Below are positions 25,202 through 35,160 of a DNA stretch of 64,000 nt, one piece after another. Source of the DNA: Vibrio astriarenae. GTDB taxonomy: Bacteria; Pseudomonadota; Gammaproteobacteria; Enterobacterales; Vibrionaceae. Position numbers and translations under genes: made by a program. Positions within the stretch are counted from its first letter, which is position 1; each line of letters begins with the position of its first letter. The DNA lies in contig NZ_CP047475.1 in the NCBI RefSeq assembly GCF_010587385.1, positions 2,666,001 through 2,730,000 on the forward strand, read 5' to 3'. Under the pieces are notes generated by a model. It was not told the origin of the DNA, ran no database searches, and saw nothing but the letters and a program-made list of their open reading frames with translations.

Positions 25202-27034
25202 TTATTCAACAGTTACTGCTTTTGCAAGGTTACGAGGCTGGTCAACGTCTGTACCCTTAATCAATGCAACGTGGTACGACAGAAGCTGCATTGGAACTGT
25301 GTAGAAGATCGGTGCAGTGATTTCATCCACGTGTGGCATCTTGATGATCTTCATGTTCTCATCACCTTCAAAACCAGCATCCACATCAGCGAATACGTAC
25401 AGTAGGCCACCACGAGCACGCACTTCTTCAACGTTCGACTTCAACTTCTCTAGAAGATCGTTGCTTGGTGCAATCACAACCACTGGCATATCTGCATCGA
25501 TAAGTGCAAGTGGGCCGTGTTTTAGCTCACCTGCTGCGTAAGCTTCAGCGTGGATGTATGAGATCTCTTTGAGTTTTAGAGACGCTTCCATCGCGATTGG
25601 GTAGTACTCGCCACGCCCCAAGAATAGCGTGTGGTGCTTGTCTGCAAAATCAGGTGCTAGCGCTTCAATCTCTTTATCAAATGCCAGAGCTTGCTCAATC
25701 GCAGATGGCAACTTGTGCAGTGATTTCACAATCTCAGCTTCGCGGGCTTCATCAACACGACCTTGTAGGCGGCCGATAGAAACCACCATCATTAGCATTG
25801 CGGCTAGCTGAGTAGTGAATGCTTTGGTTGACGCTACGCCGATTTCTGTACCGGCACGAGTCATGAAGGCAAAGTCAGATTCACGAACCAGTGAAGAACC
25901 AGCAACGTTACAGATCGTCATTGCTGCCATGTAGCCTTTCTCTTTTGCAAGACGAAGTGCGGCCAGCGTATCAGCTGTTTCACCTGATTGAGAAAGCGTC
26001 ACCAGCAGGCTGTTTGGACGTACAACGAAATCACGGTAGCGGAACTCCGATGCAATCTCGACATCACAGCTAACGCCAGCGATAGATTCAAACCAGTAGC
26101 GAGCTGCCATGCCTGAGTTGTAAGACGTACCACATGCGATGATTTGAACATGATCCACTTTGCTTAGGATCTCTTCTGCGTTTACACCAATTGCATTCGT
26201 AATCACATTAGTGTCAGAGATACGGCCTTCCATTGTATTGATCAATGCTGTTGGCTGCTCGAAGATCTCTTTTTGCATGAAGTGACGGTATTTACCTTTA
26301 TCACCTGCATCGTGTTCTGCATTTGATTCTACGATTTCGCGCTCTACTGCATTGCCTTGTGCGTCAAAGACTTTGACTTCACGGCGAGTGATTTCAGCTA
26401 CGTCACCCTCTTCTAGGTACATAAAGCGGCGAGTCACACTCAACAGAGCAAGTTGGTCAGAGGCTAGGAAGTTCTCACCCACACCAAAACCGATAACGAT
26501 TGGGCTACCAGAGCGCGCAACCACGATACGTGATGGGTCTTTGCGATCAACCGCTACGGTGCCGTATGCACCCTCAAGTTGCGTTGCGGTTTTCTGCAGT
26601 GCTTCAAGCAAAGTTTCTGAAGTGCGCAGTTCCCACTCAACAAGGTGAGCAATCACTTCTGTATCGGTTTGAGATTCGAAAACGTAACCACGGCCTTGCA
26701 GCATTTCACGCAGCTCTTCGTGGTTTTCGATGATACCGTTGTGTACGACCGCGATATCACCAGACATGTGTGGGTGAGCGTTGATCTCAGAAGGCTCGCC
26801 GTGCGTTGCCCAGCGAGTGTGTGCGATACCTGTACCACCCACAACTTTCGCTTCATCAACCGCGTCAGCTAACTCTTGTACTTTACCCAGACGACGAACA
26901 CGAGTCAGGTTGCTTTCACTATCAACGACAGCAACACCCGCTGAATCGTAGCCACGGTATTCAAGACGACGTAAACCTTCTACAAGAATCTCAGCGACAT
27001 CACGTTGAGCGACTGCTCCAACTATTCCACACAT
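25202..27034 (-). CDS. glmS: Glutamine-fructose-6-phosphate aminotransferase
   Basis: Makes glucosamine-6-phosphate from fructose-6-phosphate and glutamine, the first step toward UDP-GlcNAc for cell wall and LPS. The 610-aa protein starts MCGIVGAV, so Cys1 is the glutaminase nucleophile after Met removal. [18 protein letters not shown] and [11 protein letters not shown] belong to the glutaminase domain, and two SIS domains follow ([47 protein letters not shown]). It lies 76 bp downstream of the DeoR-type regulator and is probably co-transcribed. No riboswitch is visible in that gap. Confidence 0.98.
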   Translation of the reverse strand: MCGIVGAVAQRDVAEILVEGLRRLEYRGYDSAGVAVVDSESNLTRVRRLGKVQELADAVDEAKVVGGTGIAHTRWATHGEPSEINAHPHMSGDIAVVHNGIIENHEELREMLQGRGYVFESQTDTEVIAHLVEWELRTSETLLEALQKTATQLEGAYGTVAVDRKDPSRIVVARSGSPIVIGFGVGENFLASDQLALLSVTRRFMYLEEGDVAEITRREVKVFDAQGNAVEREIVESNAEHDAGDKGKYRHFMQKEIFEQPTALINTMEGRISDTNVITNAIGVNAEEILSKVDHVQIIACGTSYNSGMAARYWFESIAGVSCDVEIASEFRYRDFVVRPNSLLVTLSQSGETADTLAALRLAKEKGYMAAMTICNVAGSSLVRESDFAFMTRAGTEIGVASTKAFTTQLAAMLMMVVSIGRLQGRVDEAREAEIVKSLHKLPSAIEQALAFDKEIEALAPDFADKHHTLFLGRGEYYPIAMEASLKLKEISYIHAEAYAAGELKHGPLALIDADMPVVVIAPSNDLLEKLKSNVEEVRARGGLLYVFADVDAGFEGDENMKIIKMPHVDEITAPIFYTVPMQLLSYHVALIKGTDVDQPRNLAKAVTVE

Positions 27035-27110
27035 AACGTTACTCCAAAATAATAGGATTTCTCATTCACAGGCAGCAAGCAAAAAGGCTCACGAATGAGT
27101 TAAATTAAAA

Positions 27111-27875
27111 TTAGTGGGCGCAAACAACCTTTACGCCTTTGTTTTCGATAGCTTCGCGTTGCTCTGGGCTAATATCTTGATCGGTAATCAAGACATCAAT
27201 CTCTTGCCACGCAAGCTCTAAATTTGGGATTTTTCGGCCGATTTTCTCAGACTCAATCATGACAATCACTTCACGCGCAACATCGGCCATAACTTGACTC
27301 AAACCGACCAACTCATTGAACGTGGTTGTTCCGCGTTCGAGGTCGATGCCATCGGCACCAATGAAAAGCTGATCAAAGTCGTAAGAGCGTAATACTGATT
27401 CCGCAACCTGGCCTTGAAAAGACTCTGAGTGAGGATCCCAAGTTCCACCTGTCATTAGAAGTGTAGGTTCATTTTCCAATTCATTCAGGGCATTAGCGAC
27501 CATCAATGAGTTAGTCATCACAACTAGGCCACGTTTTGTTGATAACTGCTCAATTAAAGCACCTGTTGTGCTCCCGCTATCAATCAAAATGCGATTGTGA
27601 TCACGAATCAAACCCGCAGCGGCTTGAGCCAGCGCTACCTTTCGAGTCGAAACATTTTTCGTCAATTCTTCGGTCACCACTTCTTTCGGCAAAGCAATCG
27701 CGCCACCATAACGACGTAACAACTGACCGTTTTTTTCTAGTGAAGCAAGATCCTTACGAATCGTGACCTCTGACGTTTCAAACAGTGCGGATAACTCTTC
27801 AACGCTCACTTCGCCCTTCTCATTCACAAGGTTGGAAATCGCGTGTCTACGCATCTGTGTGTTTCGTTTCGACAT
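27111..27875 (-). CDS. DeoR/GlpR-family transcriptional regulator
   Basis: About 254 aa. An N-terminal HTH (RRHAISNLVNEKGEVSVEELSALFETSEVTIRKDLASLEKNG) is followed by a sugar-phosphate-sensing domain with IDSGSTTGALIEQL, VVMTNSLMVANAL and LFIGADGIDLERGTTT. The start MSKRNTQMRR at 27875 has AGAGAT upstream; an in-frame ATG at 27899 is less likely. It sits directly upstream of glmS on the same strand, a pairing common in vibrios, so it probably controls amino-sugar metabolism. The effector is unknown. Confidence 0.9.
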   Translation of the reverse strand: MSKRNTQMRRHAISNLVNEKGEVSVEELSALFETSEVTIRKDLASLEKNGQLLRRYGGAIALPKEVVTEELTKNVSTRKVALAQAAAGLIRDHNRILIDSGSTTGALIEQLSTKRGLVVMTNSLMVANALNELENEPTLLMTGGTWDPHSESFQGQVAESVLRSYDFDQLFIGADGIDLERGTTTFNELVGLSQVMADVAREVIVMIESEKIGRKIPNLELAWQEIDVLITDQDISPEQREAIENKGVKVVCAH

Positions 27876-27899
27876 CTTATCTCTAGCACTAAGTTTCAA

Positions 27900-28303
27900 A
27901 TCGAAAGTGAGTATAGACCAAACGAAACTTAACCGTCTATTTATTTCGAAGTAAAAAATAAAAAAATCAGGCCAAAACCTTGTCCTAAGACAAGTTATGA
28001 TCGTGAAATTTGTCGCTTTCAGTGTTAGAATTCGCGCACCAAAAGAAAATTTATTACAGAATTTGTCTCAATTTATGCCTTTTATCGACATTATTAAGGG
28101 ATAAATAGAAAGAATCTTTCATTTATTCGAAATGAAACAGTCATAAAATGACTAAAGTAGATGAAAGACTTTCAATTAAAAATTGTAGGTATCAGAGATG
28201 ATATTGAAGAGGAAATGAGCACATTTCCCCGTGTTATCACCTACACTTCAGGCTGACTGTTTAACTTTCAAATTGTAACAATACTTACCGGAGAGTATTT
28301 TCC
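27900..28303. promoter_or_regulatory. Regulatory region between DeoR gene and pykF
   Basis: This 400-bp gap has no gene. It contains three palindromes: CTTGTC-CTAA-GACAAG (27979-27994), GAAAGA-A-TCTTTC (28108-28120) and TGAAAG-A-CTTTCA (28162-28174). The last two share the GAAAG/CTTTC core and could be operators for a pykF regulator such as a Cra-like protein, although neither fits the Cra consensus fully. Confidence 0.4.
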
Positions 28304-29716
28304 ATGAAAAAGACCAAAATCGTATGTACGATTGGCCCTAAAACTGAATCTGTAGAGAAGCTAACTGAACTAGTAAACGCAGGCATGAACGTTATGCGTC
28401 TTAACTTCTCTCACGGTAACTTCGAAGAGCACGCTGCACGTATCGCAAACTACCGTGAAGTTATGACTAACGTTGGTAAGCAACTAGCTATCCTTCTAGA
28501 CACTAAAGGTCCAGAAATCCGTACTATCAAACTAGAAGACGGCAACGACGTTGATCTAGTAGCTGGTCAAGAATTTACTTTCACTACAGACGCATCTGTA
28601 GTTGGTAACAAAGACGTTGTAGCAGTTACTTACGCTGGTTTCGCTAAAGACCTATCAGCTGGTAACACTATCCTTGTTGATGACGGCCTAATCGAAATGG
28701 AAGTTATCGCGACCACTGAAACTGAAGTTAAGTGTAAAGTTCTTAACAACGGTGCTCTAGGCGAAAACAAAGGTGTTAACCTTCCTGGCGTATCTGTACA
28801 GCTTCCAGCACTTTCTGAGAAAGACAAAGCTGACCTTAAGTTCGGTTGTGAGCAAGGCGTTGACTTCGTTGCAGCATCTTTCATCCGTAAAGCAGCAGAC
28901 GTTAAAGAAATCCGTGAGCTTCTAGACGCGAACGGCGGCGAAAGCATCCACATCATCTCTAAAATCGAAAACCAAGAAGGCGTTGACAACTTTGACGAGA
29001 TTCTTGAGCTTTCTGACGGCATCATGGTTGCTCGTGGCGACCTAGGTGTTGAAATCCCAGCTGAAGAAGTAATCTTCGCTCAGAAGATGATGATCGAGAA
29101 GTGTAACCGTGCACGTAAGACGGTTATCACTGCAACTCAAATGCTTGATTCTATGATCAACAACCCACGTCCAACTCGTGCAGAAGCGGGTGACGTTGCG
29201 AACGCAATCATGGACGGTACTGATGCTGTAATGCTTTCTGGTGAAACTGCGAAAGGTAAATACCCAGTTGAGTCAGTAGCTATCATGGCTCAAATTGCTA
29301 ACCGTACAGACGGCGCACTTAAAGCTGAACTAGGCTCTCGTCTAGACAGCCCACGCCTACGTATCACTGAAGCAGTATGTAAAGGTGCAGTAGACACAGC
29401 TGAGAAACTAGCTGCTCCACTAATCATCGTTGCTACAGAAGGCGGTAAGTCTGCACGCTCAGTACGTAAGTACTTCCCATCTGCAAGCATCGTTGCTCTA
29501 ACAACTAACGCTAAGACTGCTGCACAGCTAGTTCTTACTAAAGGTGTTCGTCCAGTTCTAGTTGATTCTATCGACAGCACTGATGAGTTCTACAAAAACG
29601 GTAAAGAGTACGCTCTTGAGTCTGGTTTTGGTAAGAAAGGCGACATCGTTGTTATGGTATCTGGCGCACTAGTTGCTTCAGGCACAACTAACACGGCTTC
29701 TGTTCACGTACTATAA
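28304..29716 (+). CDS. pykF: Pyruvate kinase I
   Basis: Converts phosphoenolpyruvate and ADP to pyruvate and ATP in glycolysis. The 470-aa protein has the same length as E. coli Pyk[21 protein letters not shown] opens the barrel, [12 protein letters not shown] and [10 protein letters not shown] bind substrate, [17 protein letters not shown] holds the catalytic Lys, and [12 protein letters not shown] and [10 protein letters not shown] complete the active site. The allosteric domain is C-terminal. Codon choice is strongly biased, as expected of an abundant enzyme. Its Shine-Dalgarno is GGAG. Confidence 0.98.
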   Translation: MKKTKIVCTIGPKTESVEKLTELVNAGMNVMRLNFSHGNFEEHAARIANYREVMTNVGKQLAILLDTKGPEIRTIKLEDGNDVDLVAGQEFTFTTDASVVGNKDVVAVTYAGFAKDLSAGNTILVDDGLIEMEVIATTETEVKCKVLNNGALGENKGVNLPGVSVQLPALSEKDKADLKFGCEQGVDFVAASFIRKAADVKEIRELLDANGGESIHIISKIENQEGVDNFDEILELSDGIMVARGDLGVEIPAEEVIFAQKMMIEKCNRARKTVITATQMLDSMINNPRPTRAEAGDVANAIMDGTDAVMLSGETAKGKYPVESVAIMAQIANRTDGALKAELGSRLDSPRLRITEAVCKGAVDTAEKLAAPLIIVATEGGKSARSVRKYFPSASIVALTTNAKTAAQLVLTKGVRPVLVDSIDSTDEFYKNGKEYALESGFGKKGDIVVMVSGALVASGTTNTASVHVL

Positions 29717-29735
29717 TTCGTCGAACAACAAGCAA

Positions 29736-29766
29736 AGAAAAAGAGAGCCTCGGCTCTCTTTTTTTA
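29736..29766 (+). terminator. Terminator of pykF
   Basis: AAGAGAGC, tetraloop CTCG, GCTCTCTT, then a T-run. Confidence 0.9.
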
Positions 29767-29812
29767 TGTCTATGAAATAGAGAATTAAATCGCTTACTAA
29801 CCGCCGCCGCTA

Positions 29813-31696
29813 TTAGAGGTAATCTTGAGCGCTCAAACAGCGTGAAACTCGATTTCTGCCGTTCTCTTTTGATTGATACAAAGCGATGTCGGCCCACTTG
29901 TATGAACGATCTTTGTCGCCTGTCATATCGGTATAACCCGCACTGATCGTCACATCAATGTCCTGACTATCTGCGACGGCCACTAAAATGCGCTCTAATA
30001 CGTGTTGAGCTTCATCTAAGGTTGTATGAGGCATTAGCAGAGCGAACTCCTCTCCGCCAATCCGTGCAACGAAATCCGTTGTGCGAAGACTATCGGTGAG
30101 AATTTTTCCCACAACACGAATAGTTCTGTCACCTTCGTCATGACCTTTGTCATCATTCACTCGTTTGAAGTGATCAATGTCGATTAACGCCAAACATGAG
30201 GGTTGTTTATCTTTGTATCGCTCCGCGATTGAAGCCGCACGCCCCAGTTCCTGCTCAAACTTACGACGGTTCCATAGACCCGTTAAGTCATCAAGCTCGC
30301 TCAATGCTCTTAGACGCTCTTCAAGCTGTTTACGTTCACTGATATCTACAAAGGAGATAATATTGTACTTAAGATCTCCCAAAGGGGAGTAATCAGGCTG
30401 GATACGAGTAATCACAGATACTGAATCGCCATTATACTTATAGAGTAATAGCTCCCCTTCCCAAAACTTCTTAGTCTTTACTTCACTATTAATCGCTTCG
30501 ATAATCGCATGGCTATCCTTGCCCAAGAGTCTAACGAGCATGTCTTTATCTGTAACAACACTGCTCTCATAACCTGTCAAGATACTAAACTCTTTGTTCA
30601 CTAAAATCGCTTTATTATTCTTATCAGTAATGAGCACGGCAGACATACCATTCAAAGCAGCACGAGCGAGTTTGCCATCCATATCTCGCTTGTAGTAATA
30701 CGCTAATGTAAAGGCGATCGGGAGCAGAATGATGAGCAGCAGCATTAATACAAATATGGCTTCTTGAACTAAGTCACCGAGCCCTTGCTCTGCACGCCCT
30801 TCCAATTCATCCGGCGGCATCTGAATCACAGCATACAGTGCGCGCTCAGGCAAAATTCCGATAAAGGTGAATACCGATAGCGTACCATCTTCGAAGTAAT
30901 AGCCTCTCGGACTGTCTGTCATCTTTTGCCAAACCGTCGGGTTCATGGTAGCAAAGTTAAAGTGACTGCGACCGGGCAATACCTCTCCGAACAACATATG
31001 CTCTTTTTGTCCCGCAACATAATAACCGGTATATGAGATGAGATCGGCGGCAAGTGTAGGGTCGGGAGAGTATGTCACCATGTCAGACAAAAAACTCACA
31101 TCAAAATCAATTACTAAGTAACCCACTCGTTTACCTAGAGTAGAGACTGGAGTCATGATTTTCATTACGGGTCTAACCGGAGAGTCCACCATTCCCAAAG
31201 GAGGGTCTTCAAATTCTATTTGCCACGTACCAAATTGATTATCGTGTAAAGACTGTACATAACCAAAAAAGTCTTTATCTGAGAGATTTCGATAACTTGT
31301 CGACGCGCTAGCCTGATCATTCTCTCGATCATAGGTCACTTTGATGACCTCCTGCCCTGCTAAATCGATCGCTCGAATCGAGCGATACCACTTTTGCCCT
31401 GCGGCAACCGATGCCCAGACTTGCTCGAGAACCTTCTTCATCTCTTCACTCGGCTGCAAGATGTAATCGTACATACTTTGATTTTCGGCAAGAAGACGCG
31501 ATGAAGAGACCAAACGTTCATTTAGCAGATAGTACTCACGCTCAATGTAATCGAGCTGACCTTGGGCTTCTGTAATCGCTCGCTCGATATTTTCAGCTTG
31601 GCTGTCGTGATAGCGGTGGAAATAGTGGCCAAACAACACACCAATCAAAATCAGGAGAATAATGGTAGAAGAAGCGATAATACGGAGGGGCTTCAC
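29813..31696 (-). CDS. Membrane sensor diguanylate cyclase with PAS domain
   Basis: Likely makes c-di-GMP. In the 627-aa protein TM1 is about 7-25, a Cache-like periplasmic domain spans about 30-300, and TM2 is about 310-332. A PAS domain follows (about 345-450: AALNGMSAVLITDKNNKAILVN), then GGDEF from about 458. The active site is GGEEF at 547-551, and the inhibitory I-site RTTD at 538-541 sits five residues upstream, so product inhibition is expected. The ending ADIALYQSKENGRNRV is canonical. It is monocistronic. Its signal is unknown. Confidence 0.92.
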   Translation of the reverse strand: MKPLRIIASSTIILLILIGVLFGHYFHRYHDSQAENIERAITEAQGQLDYIEREYYLLNERLVSSSRLLAENQSMYDYILQPSEEMKKVLEQVWASVAAGQKWYRSIRAIDLAGQEVIKVTYDRENDQASASTSYRNLSDKDFFGYVQSLHDNQFGTWQIEFEDPPLGMVDSPVRPVMKIMTPVSTLGKRVGYLVIDFDVSFLSDMVTYSPDPTLAADLISYTGYYVAGQKEHMLFGEVLPGRSHFNFATMNPTVWQKMTDSPRGYYFEDGTLSVFTFIGILPERALYAVIQMPPDELEGRAEQGLGDLVQEAIFVLMLLLIILLPIAFTLAYYYKRDMDGKLARAALNGMSAVLITDKNNKAILVNKEFSILTGYESSVVTDKDMLVRLLGKDSHAIIEAINSEVKTKKFWEGELLLYKYNGDSVSVITRIQPDYSPLGDLKYNIISFVDISERKQLEERLRALSELDDLTGLWNRRKFEQELGRAASIAERYKDKQPSCLALIDIDHFKRVNDDKGHDEGDRTIRVVGKILTDSLRTTDFVARIGGEEFALLMPHTTLDEAQHVLERILVAVADSQDIDVTISAGYTDMTGDKDRSYKWADIALYQSKENGRNRVSRCLSAQDYL

Positions 31697-31721
31697 TCAA
31701 TCTCTCTCTATAGTTAATAAT

Positions 31722-31752
31722 GCAAGCTCGCCCCAATAGGGGCGAGCTTTAA
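31722..31752. terminator. Hairpin between yggE homologue and diguanylate cyclase gene
   Basis: AAGCTCGCCCC, loop AATA, GGGGCGAGCTT. The stem is strong, but the T-run is weak on the minus strand. Confidence 0.6.
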
Positions 31753-31845
31753 AATTTATAGTCTCAACCACTTACTATAACATTAGACCAACAAACGCCT
31801 TAATAGTGAAAACATAATCTCTAATAAAATTAATCAAAAAATAGA

Positions 31846-32556
31846 CTATTGACTGGAGAGCTTAAACACCACATCAACTTTATCCCTAATTACAATTGCC
31901 TTATCCATATAAGAATTTGATTCCCCAACACTATCCATGGCCACAGCACGCATCACTCTAGGCTGATCTTGCTGATAGCGAATCTCCCATACTTGCTCAA
32001 CTCGCTGATCAAACCCTTTCGCCAACGATGTTGCCTTGCTTTGTGCATCTTTAATGGCGAGTTCGAGCGCCTGCTGCTTGTAACTATCGTATTGCGTCGT
32101 TTGTAGTTTGACACTATCGACTCGGTTGATGCCTGACTGCATCGCCAAATCAAGATAACTGTTGAGCTTCTCAAGCTCCAAAACCGTCAGTGTAATGGTG
32201 CGTGTCGCTCGGTAACCTTCTAGCTCAGGTTGCGCATCTTTAGGGTATCGATATTGTGGTGCAATATGTAAGTTTGAGCTGTTTATCTGCTGACGCTCAA
32301 CCCCCTTCTCTTGAGCTTGTTGGACAAAGTGACTTACCGACTGGTCAACTTTACTTTTTGCCTGCTCCGCGGTTTTTGCGATCATTTCAACTCGTACAGA
32401 AACCAAAGCACTGTCTGGTGAGACCGATATTTCGCCATAGCCACTGGTACTAATATTTGGAAAGTCTAGCCCAGATGCAAAACTCGTTAGCGGCAAACTC
32501 AACCCAAACGTCAGCGCGGCGACTAATCGAAGGGTGGAAGTTGTTCTTTTCATCAT
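31846..32556 (-). CDS. yggE: SIMPL-domain (DUF541) periplasmic protein, YggE-like
   Basis: A 236-aa SIMPL protein with a signal peptide (MMKRTTSTLRLVAALTFG to FASG). The mature part starts with the typical ISTSGYGEISVSPDSALVSVRVE. E. coli YggE is linked to oxidative-stress tolerance; the biochemical role is unresolved. AAGGA precedes the ATG at 32556. It follows mscS on the same strand, as in E. coli where yggE lies beyond fbaA-mscS-argO. No argO is present here. Confidence 0.85.
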   Translation of the reverse strand: MMKRTTSTLRLVAALTFGLSLPLTSFASGLDFPNISTSGYGEISVSPDSALVSVRVEMIAKTAEQAKSKVDQSVSHFVQQAQEKGVERQQINSSNLHIAPQYRYPKDAQPELEGYRATRTITLTVLELEKLNSYLDLAMQSGINRVDSVKLQTTQYDSYKQQALELAIKDAQSKATSLAKGFDQRVEQVWEIRYQQDQPRVMRAVAMDSVGESNSYMDKAIVIRDKVDVVFKLSSQ

Positions 32557-32698
32557 TTCGATTCCTTACTCATTGCCATTTAAAACTGTGAGCCTAAAGC
32601 CAGCATAGCCAAATGACTCTACCTACAACAAGATAAGACCCACAAACTGACATAAAGTTTACCTATCTCATATCTCAAAGTAAGGTGGCTCAGAAACT

Positions 32699-32727
32699 AA
32701 AAAAGCGAGGCTCCTAAGCCTCGCTTT
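32699..32727 (-). terminator. Terminator of mscS
   Basis: The 11-bp stem AAAGCGAGGCT/AGCCTCGCTTT with a 4-nt loop. A T-run follows on the minus strand. Confidence 0.88.
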
Positions 32728-32747
32728 CAGTATCATCAGGTTAAAGA

Positions 32748-33614
32748 CTAGGCTTCAACCTTGTTTAGATGCACATCCATTTGTGGGAATGGAATTTCGA
32801 TACCTGCGGCATCAAGTGCTTCTTTGATGGCCTGCTGTGAATCAAAGAACACATCCCAGTAATCCGCGGTTTTACACCATGGGCGAACCACAAAGTTGAC
32901 TGATGAATCGGCTAGTGCAAGCACACCGATGGTCATATCTGGTTCTTTGAGAATACGCTCATCTTTCTCTAACGTTTCGCGAATCACTTTCTTGGTGAGT
33001 TGCAGATCTGAGCTGTAGGAGACACCAATCACCATATCTACACGACGAGTATTGTGGCGAGAATAGTTCGTTATTGGGCCATTGATGACGGATGCATTTG
33101 GTACGACTACCATTTTGTTATCTGGTGTCTTAAGTACCGTTTGGAAAATCTGGATAGATTCAACCGAACCCGCTACACCACCAATTTCAACATAGTCGCC
33201 TGACTTAAATGGACGAAATGCAACGATTAAGACACCAGCCGCAAAGTTTGACAATGAACCTTGCAAAGCAAGACCAACAGCAAGACCGGCTGCACCAATA
33301 ACAGCGACGACTGAGGCGGTTTGTACCCCTACTCGACCCAATGCCGCAATAAGAACAATCACGAAGAGTAGATAGCGAACTAAACCATGAACAAACTCGA
33401 TAACAGCCTTGTCCATTTTCTTCTTCTCTAGCACTTTTGAGACGCTATTTGCGACTGCTTTAACGATGATATTACCGATAAAGAGGATCAGCAGTGCAGA
33501 GAGAATGTTCACTCCGTATTGAATCAATAGATCGCTATTGTTCGTTAACCATTTTTCAGCCTCTACGACTCCATCCACGAGCGGAGTTTCGATGCCTGTT
33601 GATTCTGTTGACAT
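32748..33614 (-). CDS. mscS: Small-conductance mechanosensitive channel
   Basis: Pressure-relief channel of the inner membrane, opened by hypo-osmotic shock. The 288-aa protein is the length of E. coli MscS (286). There are three TM helices, with the pore-lining TM3 at AALGRVGVQTASVVAVIGAAGLAVGLALQGSLSNFAAGV showing the Gly/Ala packing pattern. The cytoplasmic beta domain has FRPFKSGDYVEIGGVAGSVESI and VVVPNASVINGPITNYS. It is downstream of fbaA in the conserved order, but a 317-bp gap with a terminator gives it its own promoter. Confidence 0.97.
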   Translation of the reverse strand: MSTESTGIETPLVDGVVEAEKWLTNNSDLLIQYGVNILSALLILFIGNIIVKAVANSVSKVLEKKKMDKAVIEFVHGLVRYLLFVIVLIAALGRVGVQTASVVAVIGAAGLAVGLALQGSLSNFAAGVLIVAFRPFKSGDYVEIGGVAGSVESIQIFQTVLKTPDNKMVVVPNASVINGPITNYSRHNTRRVDMVIGVSYSSDLQLTKKVIRETLEKDERILKEPDMTIGVLALADSSVNFVVRPWCKTADYWDVFFDSQQAIKEALDAAGIEIPFPQMDVHLNKVEA

Positions 33615-33931
33615 AGTTAATCCTTAAAATATCTAACCTAAATGTCCCTGTGTCTTAGATAGAAATATAAGAGCACAAAAAAGTACTCGCGGTTGGTTGT
33701 CATGACTTCTTATGAAACCATGCGAAATACTCACTCTTTTCGAGCGGCGGAATTTTATCAGTAACCGCCTAAAAAACAGCTCTTTATTGAATTAATTTCA
33801 CTATTTTCTTACAGCCTAAGCAACTTCTTGACGAGTTTCCATACCTTTGTTGTGATTTCGTTAATAAATTAACTCAAGGTATAAAAAAACCCGCTCAAAG
33901 AGCGGGTTTCAAAAACGGTTTGAGTACTAAA
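33615..33931. promoter_or_regulatory. Intergenic region upstream of mscS
   Basis: 317 bp without a gene. Apart from the fbaA terminator at its right-reading end I see no operator palindrome. It must contain the mscS promoter. Confidence 0.5.
33883..33909 (-). terminator. Terminator of fbaA
   Basis: AACCCGCTC, loop AAA, GAGCGGGTT. Seven T follow on the minus strand. Confidence 0.9.
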
Positions 33932-35008
33932 TTATAGTACGTCTACTGCGTTTAGGTCAGCGAATGCTTTCTCTAGGCGAGCAACCATTGAAGCTTGACC
34001 AGCACGTAGCCATACGCGTGGATCGTAGTACTTCTTGTTTGGCGCATCTTCACCAGTAGGGTTACCGATTTGACCTTGTAGGAAGTCACGGTTTTCAGCT
34101 TCGTATGCACGAACGCCGTCCCATGTAGCCCACTGTGTATCAGTATCGATGTTCATTTTGATAACACCGTAGCCGATAGACTCTTGGATTTCTGCTTCAG
34201 TAGAACCAGAACCACCGTGGAATACGAAGTTTAGAGCGTTAGGTGCAATACCGAACTTCTCTGCACAGTATGCTTGAGAATCACGTAGGATAGTTGGAGT
34301 TAGAACAACGTTACCTGGCTTGTAAACACCGTGTACGTTACCGAAAGAAGCTGCGATAGTGAAGCGGTGTGAAACAGCGCTTAGTTTCTCGTATGCGTAA
34401 GCAACGTCTTCTGGAGAAGTGTAAAGCTCAGATGCGTCCATATCAGAGTTATCAACGCCGTCTTCTTCACCACCAGTACAACCAAGTTCGATCTCGATTG
34501 TCATGTTCATTTTAGCCATGCGCTCTAGGTACTTAGCACATACTTCAATGTTCTCTTCTAGCGACTCTTCAGAAAGGTCTAGCATGTGAGAAGAGAATAG
34601 TGGCTTACCAGTTTGAGCGAAGAACTCTTCACCCGCGTCTAGTAGACCGTCGATCCATGGAAGAAGTTTCTTAGCAGCGTGGTCAGTGTGTAGGATAACT
34701 GGAACACCGTAAGCTTCAGCTACAGCGTGAACATATTTAGCACCCGCTACAGCACCAAGGATTTGAGCACCTTGACCTTCAAGTTTAACGCCTTTACCAG
34801 CGAAGAAAGCTGCACCGCCGTTTGAAAACTGAACAACAACTGGAGACTTAACTTTAGCTGCTGCTTCTAGTACTGCGTTTACAGAGTCAGTACCAACAAC
34901 GTTTACTGCAGGAAGAGCAAATTTGTTTTCTTTAGCTACTTCAAATACTTTCTGTACGTCGTCGCCAGAGATAACACCTGGTTTTACGAAATCGAAGATC
35001 TTAGACAT
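33932..35008 (-). CDS. fbaA: Class II fructose-bisphosphate aldolase
   Basis: Zinc-dependent cleavage of fructose-1,6-bisphosphate to DHAP and G3P. At 358 aa it is one residue shorter than E. coli FbaA. Zinc ligands are in VILHTDHAAKKLLPW, and other signatures are MTIEIELGCTGGEEDGVDN, HGVYKPGNVVLTP and FVFHGGSGSTEAEI. Strong codon bias fits high expression. It is 150 bp downstream of pgk, with pgk's terminator between them. Confidence 0.98.
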   Translation of the reverse strand: MSKIFDFVKPGVISGDDVQKVFEVAKENKFALPAVNVVGTDSVNAVLEAAAKVKSPVVVQFSNGGAAFFAGKGVKLEGQGAQILGAVAGAKYVHAVAEAYGVPVILHTDHAAKKLLPWIDGLLDAGEEFFAQTGKPLFSSHMLDLSEESLEENIEVCAKYLERMAKMNMTIEIELGCTGGEEDGVDNSDMDASELYTSPEDVAYAYEKLSAVSHRFTIAASFGNVHGVYKPGNVVLTPTILRDSQAYCAEKFGIAPNALNFVFHGGSGSTEAEIQESIGYGVIKMNIDTDTQWATWDGVRAYEAENRDFLQGQIGNPTGEDAPNKKYYDPRVWLRAGQASMVARLEKAFADLNAVDVL

Positions 35009-35125
35009 GGAATTAATCCTATATATTCTGTCGTTTAAAATTAACTGTTACGTTTAAATTTTTGCAAACGTTTGCTCACAACACGTCGAATTCTAGCAGA
35101 AATCATTTAGGCGTGCAGCAAACAG

Positions 35126-35154
35126 AAAAGCGGGAGAGCAACTCCCCCGCTTTT
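35126..35154 (-). terminator. Terminator of pgk
   Basis: AAAAGCGGG/CCCGCTTTT stem around an 11-nt loop that can extend the stem. Confidence 0.75.
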
Positions 35155-35160
35155 ACAAAA

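Noticed and set aside
27035..27110. glmS riboswitch or ribozyme
   Set aside because: The 76-bp gap is too short, and the element is typical of Gram-positive bacteria.
28630..29580. Antisense ORFs of 96-131 aa inside pykF
   Set aside because: Produced by the strong codon bias of pykF; Ser/Arg/Thr-rich, without any recognisable motif.
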